NCBI RefSeq assembly: GCF_025836995.1
Contig: NZ_CP107546.1
Coordinates: 186,001 to 250,000, forward strand
Source: Microbacterium sp. M28
GTDB lineage: Bacteria > Actinomycetota > Actinomycetes > Actinomycetales > Microbacteriaceae
Direction: 5' to 3'
Length of the DNA: 64,000 bases
This document shows, piece after piece, positions 17,232 through 25,596 of this stretch (positions are counted from its first letter, which is position 1; every line of letters begins with the position of its first letter). The notes beneath the pieces were generated by a model. The model did no database searches and was not told the origin of the DNA. It worked only from the letters and a program-made list of their open reading frames with translations. Made by a program: the position numbers and the translations under genes.

Positions 17232-18130
17232 CCCGCTACGCTCTGGCCGTCGACGTCGGCGGCACCAAGATGGAGTCCGCGCTCGTCGCGGACACCGGTG
17301 TGCTCGTGCCCGGCAGTCGCAGCCGACAGGCGACGGGGCGCTCCGCGACGACGGCGAGCCTGGATGCCGCGGTCGACGCGATCGTGCGGCACGCGCTCGC
17401 GGCGCTCCCCGACGGCGCCGAGCTGGTCGGAGCCGGCATCGGCAGCGCCGGACCCATCGACCGCACGGCGGGTCAGATCCTCCCCGTCAACATGCCGCAG
17501 GCCCGTGGCTACGGCCTCGCGGATGCCGTCCGCATCGCCGCTTCGTCGGCTCTCGGCCGCGAGGTGCCCACGGTCTTCGGCCACGACGGCGGTGCGCTCG
17601 CGCTCGCCGAATCCTGGTTGGGCGCGACGCGGGACGCGCACGCGTCGCTGTCGATCGTCGTCTCGACCGGCGTCGGCGGCGGATTCGTGGTGAACGGCGC
17701 GTACATCGCCGGTGCCACCGGAAACGCCGGCCACCTCGGACAGGTGCGCCGCGAGGGCGGACTGACGCTCGAGGAGATCGCGTCAGGTCCGGCCAGCGCG
17801 GCGTGGGCGCAGACCCAGGGCTGGACCGGGGCGACGGGTGAGGACCTCGCACGGGATGCCGCGGCCGGCGACGCCACGGCACGCGCGGCGATCGAGCGCT
17901 CGGCCAAGGCCGTCGGAGAGGCGCTGGCGGATGCCGCGACCCTCGTCGACCTCGACACCGTCGCGATCGGCGGCGGGTTCTCCCGGGTCTCCGACGACTA
18001 CATCGACCTCGTGCAGGCCGCGCTGACCGCCAGTGCAGCGCACGAGTACTCCCGCCGCACGCGGGTCGTGCGCTCCGGGCTCGGCGACGAGGGGCCGCTC
18101 ATCGGCGCCGCCGCGTTCGTGCTGCGGTAG
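17228..18130 (+). CDS. ROK family protein (sugar kinase-like)
   Basis: A 300-residue ROK protein. The N-terminal phosphate loop is AVDVGGTKMESALV, followed by GIGSAGPIDR and VSTGVGGGFVVNG. GNAGHLGQ supplies the conserved His. The cysteine cluster normally found after this (CxCGxxGCxE, zinc-binding) is absent; the protein reads straight into EEIASGPA. It could be a glucokinase-like enzyme or an N-acyl sugar kinase with a divergent metal site. It overlaps pyrE (GTGA) and is followed by a hairpin repeat. Confidence 0.88.
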   Translation: MTRYALAVDVGGTKMESALVADTGVLVPGSRSRQATGRSATTASLDAAVDAIVRHALAALPDGAELVGAGIGSAGPIDRTAGQILPVNMPQARGYGLADAVRIAASSALGREVPTVFGHDGGALALAESWLGATRDAHASLSIVVSTGVGGGFVVNGAYIAGATGNAGHLGQVRREGGLTLEEIASGPASAAWAQTQGWTGATGEDLARDAAAGDATARAAIERSAKAVGEALADAATLVDLDTVAIGGGFSRVSDDYIDLVQAALTASAAHEYSRRTRVVRSGLGDEGPLIGAAAFVLR

Positions 18131-18150
18131 TCGCGGGGTCAAGCCGATCC

Positions 18151-18217
18151 GGGGGCCGAGACGCCAGATGTCGGACGTCCGGGCGCGATCGGTCCGGCAA
18201 GTGGCGTGTCGGCCCCC
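18151..18217. repeat. 67-bp intergenic hairpin repeat, copy A
   Basis: A long imperfect hairpin in which the 5' GGGGGCCGAGACGCCA pairs with the 3' TGGCGTGTCGGCCCCC with one mismatch. It lies between the converging ROK and Gfo/Idh genes. It has the same length and the same orientation as copy B at 27497-27563, and most positions are identical. It can act as a bidirectional terminator. The shared sequence suggests a dispersed element. Confidence 0.8.
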
Positions 18218-18224
18218 AGCCGGG

Positions 18225-19382
18225 TCAGTCGCCGATCGGCGTCCAGGCGCTGCCTGCCGCGGAACTGCGCTCCACAGCATCCAGGACCCGCTGCACGTGC
18301 AGGGCGTCGGCGAACGACGGGCGCGGCTGCGTCCCGTCGGCGACGGCCTGCACGAAGTCGACGACCTGGTGCGAGAAGCCGTGCTCGTAGCCGAGCATGT
18401 GACCGGTCGGCCACCAGGAGCCGGTGTACGGATGCCCGGCCTCGGTGACGAGGATCCGACGGAAGCCCTGCTCGAGGTCCGGCGAGGTCGCGTCGTAGAA
18501 CTCCAGCTCGTTCATGCGCTCCATGTCGAACGACAGCGCGCCCAGGGATCCTGAGATCTCGAAGCGGAACGCGTTCTTGCGTCCGGTGCGGAACCGGGTG
18601 GCCTCGAACGATCCGAGCGCGCCGTTCGCGAAGCGACCGTGGAACAGGGCGATGTCGTCGACCGTTACAGGGCCGCGCTCGGTCGACGCGGTGCCGGACA
18701 GCCCGACTCCTTCGCCGAGCAGCGGGCGCTCGGCGACGATGGTCTCCAGGATGCCCGAGACGCTCGACAGGTTGACGCCGGTGACGTACTCGACCATGTC
18801 GATCGCGTGGGCGCCGATGTCGCCGAGGGATCCCGACCCGGCCCGGTCCTTCTGCAACCGCCAGGTGAGGGGCGCCTCGGCATCCGACAGCCAGTCCTGC
18901 AGGTACTCGGCGCGGATCTGCCGGATCTCGCCGAGCCGCCCGTCGGCGACGAGCTGCCGGGCGAACACGGCGGCCGGAACGCGGCGGTACGTGAATCCGA
19001 CCATCGAGCGGATGCCGGCGGCAGCCGCCTCTTCGGCGGCCCGCGTCATCTCCTCCGCCTCGGCGACGGTGTTCGCGAGCGGCTTCTCGCAGATCACGTG
19101 CTTGCCGGCGCGCAGCGCGGCCAGTGCGATCTCGGCGTGCGTGTCGCCGGGGGTGACGATGTCGACGACGTCCACGTCGTCGCGCTCCACGGCCGCGCGC
19201 CAGTCGGTGGCGGTCTCCGCCCAGCCCCACTGCTCAGCGGCGGCGGAGGCCTTCGCGGCATCCCGTCCGACCAGCAGATGCATCTCCGGTCGGATGGGCA
19301 GATCGAAGAACCGCGGGGCGGTCCGCCAGCCCTGGGAATGGGCGGCGCCCATGAATCCGTGACCGATCATCGCAACACGCAT
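18225..19382 (-). CDS. Gfo/Idh/MocA family oxidoreductase
   Basis: A 385-residue NAD(P)-dependent sugar or polyol dehydrogenase. The Rossmann motif is MIGHGFMGAAH (about 5-15), the family EKPL motif is CEKPLANT (about 97-104), and the catalytic-domain signature is GSLGDIGAHAIDMVEYVTG. This subgroup resembles inositol and levoglucosan-type dehydrogenases. It diverges from the ThuA/Gfo pair across a candidate LacI operator at 19418-19432, so it probably belongs to the same regulon. The start is ATG 19382. Confidence 0.92.
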   Translation of the reverse strand: MRVAMIGHGFMGAAHSQGWRTAPRFFDLPIRPEMHLLVGRDAAKASAAAEQWGWAETATDWRAAVERDDVDVVDIVTPGDTHAEIALAALRAGKHVICEKPLANTVAEAEEMTRAAEEAAAAGIRSMVGFTYRRVPAAVFARQLVADGRLGEIRQIRAEYLQDWLSDAEAPLTWRLQKDRAGSGSLGDIGAHAIDMVEYVTGVNLSSVSGILETIVAERPLLGEGVGLSGTASTERGPVTVDDIALFHGRFANGALGSFEATRFRTGRKNAFRFEISGSLGALSFDMERMNELEFYDATSPDLEQGFRRILVTEAGHPYTGSWWPTGHMLGYEHGFSHQVVDFVQAVADGTQPRPSFADALHVQRVLDAVERSSAAGSAWTPIGD

Positions 19383-19417
19383 GGACGTTCTGTCTCCTTC
19401 GACGCTTCACTTCAAAA

Positions 19418-19432
19418 GTTGTTTCTGGCAAC
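19418..19432. promoter_or_regulatory. Candidate LacI operator 1 (GTTG-N7-CAAC)
   Basis: GTTG and CAAC flank 7 bp in the divergent promoter region between two catabolic genes. The same arrangement occurs at 22319-22333 before the LacI gene and the ABC operon. Both sites are followed by a base and then TAT. Confidence 0.55.
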
Positions 19433-19487
19433 ATATATCGAGGACGGCGCGATGTCCAGATCAGCGTCGATCGGAAAAGGAGACCTG

Positions 19488-20186
19488 GTGAGCAGTACGC
19501 GTTCAGCCCTCATCGTGCGCGGTGGATGGGACGGGCATCAACCCGTCGAGGCGACGGACCTCTTCGTGCCGTTCCTGCGCGAGCAGGGTTTCGAGGTCAG
19601 GATCGAGGACGGGCCGGGGATCTACGCCGACGCCGAGACGATGGCCGGGATCGATCTGATCGTGCAGAGCAACACGATGAATTCGATCGAGCCGGACGCC
19701 CTCAAGGGGCTGCGCGCCGCGATCGAGGCGGGGACCGGCATGGCGGGGTGGCACGGCGGCATCGCCGATTCGTACCGCAACAGCTCGGACTACCTGCAGC
19801 TCATCGGCGGTCAGTTCGCGACGCATCCGAGCCGTCACCCCGACCAGCGCATCGGCAAGGCGCAGGACAACTACCTGCCCTACACGGTCGAGCTCACCGA
19901 GCTGGGACGCTCGCACGAGATCATGGCCGGCCTCTCGGACTTCGAGCTCGAGACCGAGCAGTACTGGGTGCTGCACGACGACCTGAACGACGTGCTCGCG
20001 ACGACGACGCATCCGGTCCAGCCGTACCACCCGTGGCACCGGCCCGTCGTGTCGCCCGCGGTCTGGACGAGACTGTGGGGCCAGGGCCGCATCTTCGTCG
20101 CCACACCGGGCCACTCGGTCGAGGTGCTGCAGGACGCCAACGTCCGCACGATCATCGAGCGGGGGATGCTGTGGGCCAGCCGCTGA
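19488..20186 (+). CDS. ThuA-like domain protein (class I glutamine amidotransferase-like fold)
   Basis: A 232-residue ThuA-family protein (trehalose utilisation-like). ALIVRGGWDGHQP at the N-terminus, GMAGWHGG (about 85-92), NYLPYTVEL and GRIFVATPGHSVEVL are typical. These proteins accompany Gfo/Idh dehydrogenases and act on oxidised sugars; the reaction of most is unsettled. The GTG at 19488 follows AAAAGGAG. An in-frame ATG at 19452 has no ribosome-binding site. It overlaps the next dehydrogenase gene by 16 bp. Confidence 0.88.
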   Translation: MSSTRSALIVRGGWDGHQPVEATDLFVPFLREQGFEVRIEDGPGIYADAETMAGIDLIVQSNTMNSIEPDALKGLRAAIEAGTGMAGWHGGIADSYRNSSDYLQLIGGQFATHPSRHPDQRIGKAQDNYLPYTVELTELGRSHEIMAGLSDFELETEQYWVLHDDLNDVLATTTHPVQPYHPWHRPVVSPAVWTRLWGQGRIFVATPGHSVEVLQDANVRTIIERGMLWASR

Positions 20187-21262
20187 GCGTCCTGAAGGTC
20201 GGGATCATCGGATGCGGCAACATCGCCGCACAGTATCTCGACACCTTCTCGCGGCTGGACAGCGTCGAACTCGTCGCCGTCGCCGACCTGGTCCCCGAGC
20301 GCGCGGCGGAGGTCGCCGCTCGTGTACCAGGCGTGCGGGCGCTGAGCATCGACGAGCTCCTCGCCGAGTCGACGATCCGGCTCGTCGTCAACCTGACGAT
20401 TCCGGCGGCGCACGCCGAGGTGGCCCAGCGCATCATCGCCGCCGGCAAGGAGGTCTACACCGAGAAGCCCCTGACGGCCGATGTCGCCTCCGCTTCCGAT
20501 GTGCTCGACGCGGCCGCCGCGGCAGGCGTCTGGGTCGGCTGCGCTCCCGACACCGTGCTCGGCACCGGTCTGCAGACGGCGCGGAAAGCCGTCGACGACG
20601 GCCTGATCGGCACGCCGATCTCGGCCACGGCGACCATGATGACCGCGGGGCACGAGCGGTGGCATCCGAACCCGGACTTCTACTACCTGCCGGGTGGCGG
20701 ACCGCTGCTGGACATGGGGCCGTACTACGTGTCCGCGCTGATCCAGCTGCTCGGCCCCGTGACGAGCGTCGTCGGGGCGGGCAGTCGGACGCGCGACGAG
20801 CGTGTGATCGGATCGGGCCCGCGTGCGGGCGAGCGCATCCCCGTCGAGGTGTTCACCCACATCACGGGCGTGCTCACGCACGAATCCGGTGCGCTGTCGA
20901 CGCTGGTGATGTCATTCGACACCGTCGCGACCAAGGCGTCGAACATCGAGGTGCACGGTGAGGCCGGGTCGCTGGTCGTGCCTGACCCGAACCGGTTCGA
21001 CGGCGAGGTGCAGCGACGGGGTCTCGGTGAGACCGAGTGGGAGACGCTGCCGGTCTCGGCGGGGTACGTCGATGCCGGCCGTGGCGTCGGCATCCACGAC
21101 CGCGCCGTGGCCGGCGCATCCGATGCTCGCGCGTCGGGAACCGTGGGATTCCACTCGCTGGACGTGATGCTGTCGGTGCTGCGCGCTGCTGAAGAGGGAA
21201 CCTCGATCGGCGTCGAGAGCACGTGCGAGCGACCGACTCCGGTGGCGCTCTCGCAGCTCTGA
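20171..21262 (+). CDS. Gfo/Idh/MocA family oxidoreductase
   Basis: A 363-residue dehydrogenase. The Rossmann motif is VGIIGCGNIAAQYLDTF, the family lysine is in TEKPLTADV (about 97-105), and GGGPLLDMGPYYVSALIQLLG is the catalytic-domain helix. The GTG at 20171 lies inside the end of the ThuA gene, so translation is coupled. ThuA and dehydrogenase pairs occur twice in this locus (here and 25597-27464), with different sequences. They probably process different intermediates of one carbohydrate pathway. Confidence 0.9.
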   Translation: MGQPLSVLKVGIIGCGNIAAQYLDTFSRLDSVELVAVADLVPERAAEVAARVPGVRALSIDELLAESTIRLVVNLTIPAAHAEVAQRIIAAGKEVYTEKPLTADVASASDVLDAAAAAGVWVGCAPDTVLGTGLQTARKAVDDGLIGTPISATATMMTAGHERWHPNPDFYYLPGGGPLLDMGPYYVSALIQLLGPVTSVVGAGSRTRDERVIGSGPRAGERIPVEVFTHITGVLTHESGALSTLVMSFDTVATKASNIEVHGEAGSLVVPDPNRFDGEVQRRGLGETEWETLPVSAGYVDAGRGVGIHDRAVAGASDARASGTVGFHSLDVMLSVLRAAEEGTSIGVESTCERPTPVALSQL

Positions 21263-21269
21263 CGCCGGG

Positions 21270-22295
21270 TCAGCGAGTCGCTCGCGGCGGCGCGAGCGAC
21301 TCGCCTGGCTGCATCTCGCAGGCGAGCAGCACGGCAGGACGCTCGGCGTCGGCGCTCTCGATCCGCTCGATGATCGCGTCGACGCCGAGGCGGCCGAGCT
21401 CCTCGGCCGGCGTGCGCATGAACGTCAACGGCGGATCCGCCATGCCGGCCATGTGCGCGGAGGAGCCGATCGAGATGATCGACACATCATCCGGCACCCT
21501 GGCGCCGGCATCGCGCAGGCCCATCACGATGCCCGGTCCCGCGTGCTCGTTCATGAGGACCAGCGCGGTGATCTCCGGGTGCTGCTCCACGAGCTCCCGG
21601 CCGAAGCGCCGGCCCTCCAGCGAATCCTCGGGGCAGTGCAGCACGAGGGGCGCCGTGACGCCCCTGGCTGACATCTCCGACAGGAAGCGGACGTGCGACC
21701 GCTCAGCGGCACCGTGCCCTTCGAGATGGTCGGCATCCCAGTTGCCGGTGATGAACGCGATGTCGCGATGGCCGAGCTCCGAGAGTGCCGCGATCGCCTC
21801 CGACATCGACGTCTCGAAGTCGACGTCGACGTAGGTGAGACCCTCGGGCGCGCGGGTGCGCCCGATCAGCGCGAAGGGCGTCGTGCCCGGTGCGAGCGCG
21901 TCGACGCGCTCGTCCTGCATCTGCACCTCCATGAGGAGCACCCCGTCGACCAGCCCTGTCCTGGCCAGCGCGGCCGCTTCGCCGGCGTCGTTGCTGATCG
22001 GCCAGAGCACGAGGTTGAATCCCCGCTCCTGTGCACGTGCGGCGGCGCTGGTGAAGAACCCCATGACGGTGCCGCTGGCCGGGCGCTGGAGGGCCGGGTA
22101 CAGCAGCGCGATGATGTTCGTGCGTCCGCGCGCCAGCGCCGCGCCGACGGGGTTCCGGCGGTACCCGAGCTCGCGCATGGCGGTTTCGACGCGTTCCCGC
22201 GTGGCCGCCGATATCGGCTTCGCCCCGCTCAGAACGAACGAGACCGTCGCGATCGACACGCTCGCGCGCTTCGCGACGTCCTGCATGGTGACCAT
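21270..22295 (-). CDS. LacI family transcriptional regulator
   Basis: A 341-residue LacI/GalR repressor. The helix-turn-helix (MQDVAKRASVSIATVSFVLSG) is followed by the hinge (RRNPVGAALARGRTNIIALL) and a periplasmic-binding-protein-like sensor domain. The start at 22295 is preferred over ATG 22286 because of GGGAG four bases upstream. It diverges from the sugar ABC operon. It probably represses this locus through GTTG-N7-CAAC sites and the nearby 22363-22378 palindrome, with a sugar as inducer. Confidence 0.94.
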   Translation of the reverse strand: MVTMQDVAKRASVSIATVSFVLSGAKPISAATRERVETAMRELGYRRNPVGAALARGRTNIIALLYPALQRPASGTVMGFFTSAAARAQERGFNLVLWPISNDAGEAAALARTGLVDGVLLMEVQMQDERVDALAPGTTPFALIGRTRAPEGLTYVDVDFETSMSEAIAALSELGHRDIAFITGNWDADHLEGHGAAERSHVRFLSEMSARGVTAPLVLHCPEDSLEGRRFGRELVEQHPEITALVLMNEHAGPGIVMGLRDAGARVPDDVSIISIGSSAHMAGMADPPLTFMRTPAEELGRLGVDAIIERIESADAERPAVLLACEMQPGESLAPPRATR

Positions 22296-22318
22296 GGCGC
22301 TCCCGTTCGATGCGAGTT

Positions 22319-22333
22319 GTTGACAAGGACAAC
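22319..22333. promoter_or_regulatory. Candidate LacI operator 2 (GTTG-N7-CAAC)
   Basis: This is the second copy of the GTTG-N7-CAAC arrangement, 24 bp upstream of the LacI start. It could mediate autoregulation and control of the divergent ABC operon. Confidence 0.55.
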
Positions 22334-22362
22334 GTATCGATCCATACTCGTTCCCACCGAGA

Positions 22363-22378
22363 GTTTAAACGCTTTAAC
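22363..22378. promoter_or_regulatory. LacI-type palindrome with central CG upstream of the ABC operon
   Basis: GTTTAAACGCTTTAAC is an imperfect palindrome about a central CG, the usual form of LacI/GalR operators. It is followed at once by GATTG and lies about 80 bp before the binding-protein ATG, overlapping a possible -10 (TAACGA). Confidence 0.55.
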
Positions 22379-22457
22379 GATTGCCGAGGGGCAGGACGCA
22401 CCCCGAGCTCTTCCGGCATCTTTCGCTGTACCCGCATCTCACACAAAGGAGTCACCG

Positions 22458-23675
22458 ATGCGCACTCGACGCACCCTGTTCACGGCCACTGCGGTCCTCG
22501 CGATCGTTCCGCTCGCCCTCGCCGGCTGCAGCGGCGGTGGCGGCACCTCCGACGGAGACCCGAAGACGCTGACGGTCCTCGACTACTACAACAACGAGCC
22601 AGACAAGACGCTGGTCCAGGACCTCATCGACCAGTGCGCCGCCGAGCTGGACCTGACGATCGAACGGGAGTCGGTCCCCGGCAAGGACCTCATTCAGAAG
22701 GTTCTGCAGCGGGCATCCTCCAAGACGCTTCCCGACGTCCTCATGCTCGACAACCCGGACGTCCAGGAGATTGCCGCCAGCGGCGCCCTCGCCCCGCTGA
22801 GCGACTTCGACGTCGACACCTCCGGCTACATCGACGGCATCATCGAGGCCGCGACGTACGAGGGCGAGCTCTACGGGCTGGCGCCGGTCGTGAACACGCT
22901 CGGCCTGTTCTACAACGCCGACATCCTGGATGCCGCAGGCATCGCCCCGCCGACCACCTGGGCCGAGCTGAAGGATGCCGCGGCCAAGCTGACGACCGGC
23001 GACCAGTACGGCATGGCGTTCTCGGCCATCGCCACCTACGAGGGCTCGTGGCAGTTCCTGCCGTTCATGTGGACCAACGGGGGAGACGAGACCGACCTGC
23101 AGACGCCGGAGAACGCCGAGGCGCTGCAGCTGTGGGTGGACCTGGTCGAATCCGGCTCGGCATCCGACAGCGTCATCAACTGGAGCCAGGCCGACGTCAA
23201 GGATCAGTTCGCGGCCGGCAAGGCGGCGATGATGGTGAACGGCCCGTGGCAGATCCCCGCCCTGAACGAGACCGACATCAACTGGGCGAGCGTGCAGCTG
23301 CCGGTGAACGAGGCCGGGCAGACGCCGGTCGCTCCGCTCGGTGGCGAGGTGTGGACCGTGCCGGAGACCGGTGACGCCGACAAGCAGAAGAACGCCGCCG
23401 AATTCGTCGAGTGCATGGGCAGCGACGACATCGCCCTCCAGGGCGCGGAGACCCGCTTCACGATCCCGACGCGCACCGACGTCATCCCGGAATTCACCGA
23501 GAAGATGCCCGACATGGCCGCCTTCGCGGAGCAGGTCGTCAACGCCCGCTCGCGCACCGGCAAGCTCGGCGAGGAATGGCCCACGCAGGCGACGGTGATC
23601 TACAACGCGATCCAGCTGGCGCTCACGGGCAAGGCGACGCCCGACGTCGCGTTCGAGCAGGCCGCAGAGGGCTGA
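22458..23675 (+). CDS. Sugar ABC transporter substrate-binding lipoprotein
   Basis: A 405-residue extracellular solute-binding protein (family 1). The signal peptide ends in the lipobox LAGC (residues 21-24), so Cys24 would be lipidated and the protein anchored outside the membrane. The body has typical binding-protein features such as LYGLAPVVNTLGLFYNADIL and AAMMVNGPWQIP. It is first in an operon with two permeases, a ThuA protein and a dehydrogenase. The ATG follows AAAGGA. The sugar is unknown, probably an oligosaccharide or polyol given the neighbours. Confidence 0.94.
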   Translation: MRTRRTLFTATAVLAIVPLALAGCSGGGGTSDGDPKTLTVLDYYNNEPDKTLVQDLIDQCAAELDLTIERESVPGKDLIQKVLQRASSKTLPDVLMLDNPDVQEIAASGALAPLSDFDVDTSGYIDGIIEAATYEGELYGLAPVVNTLGLFYNADILDAAGIAPPTTWAELKDAAAKLTTGDQYGMAFSAIATYEGSWQFLPFMWTNGGDETDLQTPENAEALQLWVDLVESGSASDSVINWSQADVKDQFAAGKAAMMVNGPWQIPALNETDINWASVQLPVNEAGQTPVAPLGGEVWTVPETGDADKQKNAAEFVECMGSDDIALQGAETRFTIPTRTDVIPEFTEKMPDMAAFAEQVVNARSRTGKLGEEWPTQATVIYNAIQLALTGKATPDVAFEQAAEG

Positions 23676-23691
23676 GCCCGCATCCGACGCT

Positions 23692-23730
23692 GATGCCCCG
23701 CGGCAGCGCTCCGGCGCGCCGCGGGGCATC
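23692..23730 (+). other. Intercistronic hairpin after the binding-protein gene
   Basis: GATGCCCCGCGGC (23692-23704) pairs perfectly with 23718-23730, leaving a 13-nt loop. It lies between the binding-protein stop and the first permease's ribosome-binding site. Such hairpins often protect or partly terminate the message, so that binding protein is made in excess over permease. Confidence 0.7.
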
Positions 23731-23746
23731 GGGAAGGGAGAACGAG

Positions 23747-24688
23747 ATGACAACGACAGCGATCGCGCCAGCCGCTCCGGCAGCGTCGCCCGCCCCAGTG
23801 CCTCGCCGCGGCATCCGCCGCGACAGCGTCGTCAAGGCACTGTTCGTGGTGCCGGCCGCGCTCTACATCCTGCTGTTCTTCGGCTACCCCGTGGTCAAGA
23901 ACCTCACGATGAGCCTGCAGGAGTACACGACCAAGACCTTCTTCACCGGAGAAGCGCCGTGGGTCGGCCTGCAGAACTACGTCACGGTGGTCAGCAGCAA
24001 CCTGTTCTGGCCGTCGATGGCCAACACGGCGCTGTTCACCATCGGATCCATCGCCGGGCAGTTCGTGATCGGGCTCGCGCTGGCGGTGTTCTTCCACCAC
24101 CGCTTCCCGCTCAGCGGGTTCCTGCGCGCCATGCTGCTGCTGCCGTGGCTGCTCCCGCTGATCGTGGCCAGCGCCACCTGGCGGTCGATCATGGATCAGG
24201 ACAGCGGCATCCTCAATGCCTTCCTGGGCAGCATCGGCATCGGAGCCGTCCCGTGGCTGACCAGCCCTGATGTGGCCCTGCTCAGCGTGATCCTCGTGAA
24301 CATCTGGATCGGCATCCCGTTCAACGTCACCATCCTGTACGGCGGGCTCCAGGACATCCCGGAGGAGCTCTACGAGGCGGCATCCCTGGACGGCGCCACC
24401 GGCTGGAAGTCGTTCTGGCACATCACGCTGCCGAACCTGCGGCCCGTCATCAACGTGGTCCTCGTGCTCGGCGTCGTCTACACGCTGAAGGTCATCGACA
24501 TCATCCTCGGCCTCACCAACGGCGGGCCGGCGAACGCGACGCAGACCATCGCGATCCGTTCGTACCAGACCTCGTTCGTCGACTTCGACTTCGGCATCGG
24601 CGCCGCCTTCAGCAACATCCTGATCCTGATCTCCCTGGTCTTCGCCGTCGTCTACCTGCGCGGAAACCGCAAGGCCGTCGACGAGTAG
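23747..24688 (+). CDS. Sugar ABC transporter permease (MalF/UgpA-like)
   Basis: A 313-residue inner-membrane subunit with six hydrophobic segments. The EAA loop that contacts the ATPase is visible as EELYEAASLDGATGWKSFWHITLP (about residues 205-228). The N-terminal cytoplasmic tail is Ala/Pro-rich. The ATG at 23747 follows AAGGGAG. No ATPase gene is present in the operon, so the importer presumably uses a shared MsmK/UgpC-type ATPase encoded elsewhere, which is common in this phylum. Confidence 0.94.
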   Translation: MTTTAIAPAAPAASPAPVPRRGIRRDSVVKALFVVPAALYILLFFGYPVVKNLTMSLQEYTTKTFFTGEAPWVGLQNYVTVVSSNLFWPSMANTALFTIGSIAGQFVIGLALAVFFHHRFPLSGFLRAMLLLPWLLPLIVASATWRSIMDQDSGILNAFLGSIGIGAVPWLTSPDVALLSVILVNIWIGIPFNVTILYGGLQDIPEELYEAASLDGATGWKSFWHITLPNLRPVINVVLVLGVVYTLKVIDIILGLTNGGPANATQTIAIRSYQTSFVDFDFGIGAAFSNILILISLVFAVVYLRGNRKAVDE

Positions 24689-24701
24689 AAGGGAACCGCA
24701 C

Positions 24702-25565
24702 ATGACCACCATGGCCATCATCACCGGCGACTCCGCGGCCGCGCGCCGCGCGCAGCGCCGCTCTGGGCGGAGCATCGCCTACACCGTGCTGGGGATCGTC
24801 TTCCTCGCCGTCATGCTGTTCCCCGTGTACTGGATGATCAACGCGTCCCTGCAGCCGTCGGGCAACACGCTGACCGCCACGCTCTTCCCGTTCAACCCCA
24901 GCTTCGCCGGGTACGAGAAGGCGATCGCCGATCAGGGCGCGAACCTCGTCACGAGCCTCGTCATCTCGGTCGGCACCGTGATCCTCAGTCTCGCGATCGC
25001 GGCCCCGGCTGCGTACGCGCTGGCGCAGTTCCGGTACCGCTGGATCAACGTGGCGCTGCTCGCCGTGCTGATCGCGCAGATGATCCCCGGGATCGTGATC
25101 GCCAACGCCCTGTATGCCGCGTACAACGACCTCGGCATCCTGAACACGATCCCCGGCCTGATCCTCGCCGACGCGACGGCGGCGATCCCGTTCTCGATCA
25201 TGATCCTGCGCGCGTTCATGATGAGCGTTCCGCCGTCCATCATCGAGGCGGCGCGCGTCGATGGAGCGGGACACTTCCGGGCGTTCTGGTCGATCGTGCT
25301 GCCGGTCGCCAAGAACTCGCTCATCACCGCGGGGCTGTTCGCGTTCCTGTTCTCGTGGAGCGACTTCCTGTTCGCGCTGACCCTGACCACGACCGAGGAC
25401 ATCACCCCTGTGACACTCGGGATCTACCAGTACCTGGGAACCCAGGTCGCCAACTGGAGCGCCGTCATGGCCACAGCGGTGCTGTCGTCCATCCCCGCCA
25501 TCCTGCTGCTCGTGCTCGCCCAGCGCTACATCGCGGCGGGGGCCACCGGCGGCGCCGTCAAGTAA
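24702..25565 (+). CDS. Sugar ABC transporter permease (MalG/UgpE-like)
   Basis: A 287-residue partner permease with six hydrophobic segments. PVYWMINASLQPSGN near residue 45 and the EAA loop IIEAARVDGAGHFRAFWSIVLP (about 183-204) are diagnostic. It lies 13 bp after the first permease and together they form the channel. An alternative ATG at 24711 would remove three residues. Confidence 0.94.
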   Translation: MTTMAIITGDSAAARRAQRRSGRSIAYTVLGIVFLAVMLFPVYWMINASLQPSGNTLTATLFPFNPSFAGYEKAIADQGANLVTSLVISVGTVILSLAIAAPAAYALAQFRYRWINVALLAVLIAQMIPGIVIANALYAAYNDLGILNTIPGLILADATAAIPFSIMILRAFMMSVPPSIIEAARVDGAGHFRAFWSIVLPVAKNSLITAGLFAFLFSWSDFLFALTLTTTEDITPVTLGIYQYLGTQVANWSAVMATAVLSSIPAILLLVLAQRYIAAGATGGAVK

Positions 25566-25596
25566 TCGTCCGAACCACACACCGAGGAGAAGCAGA

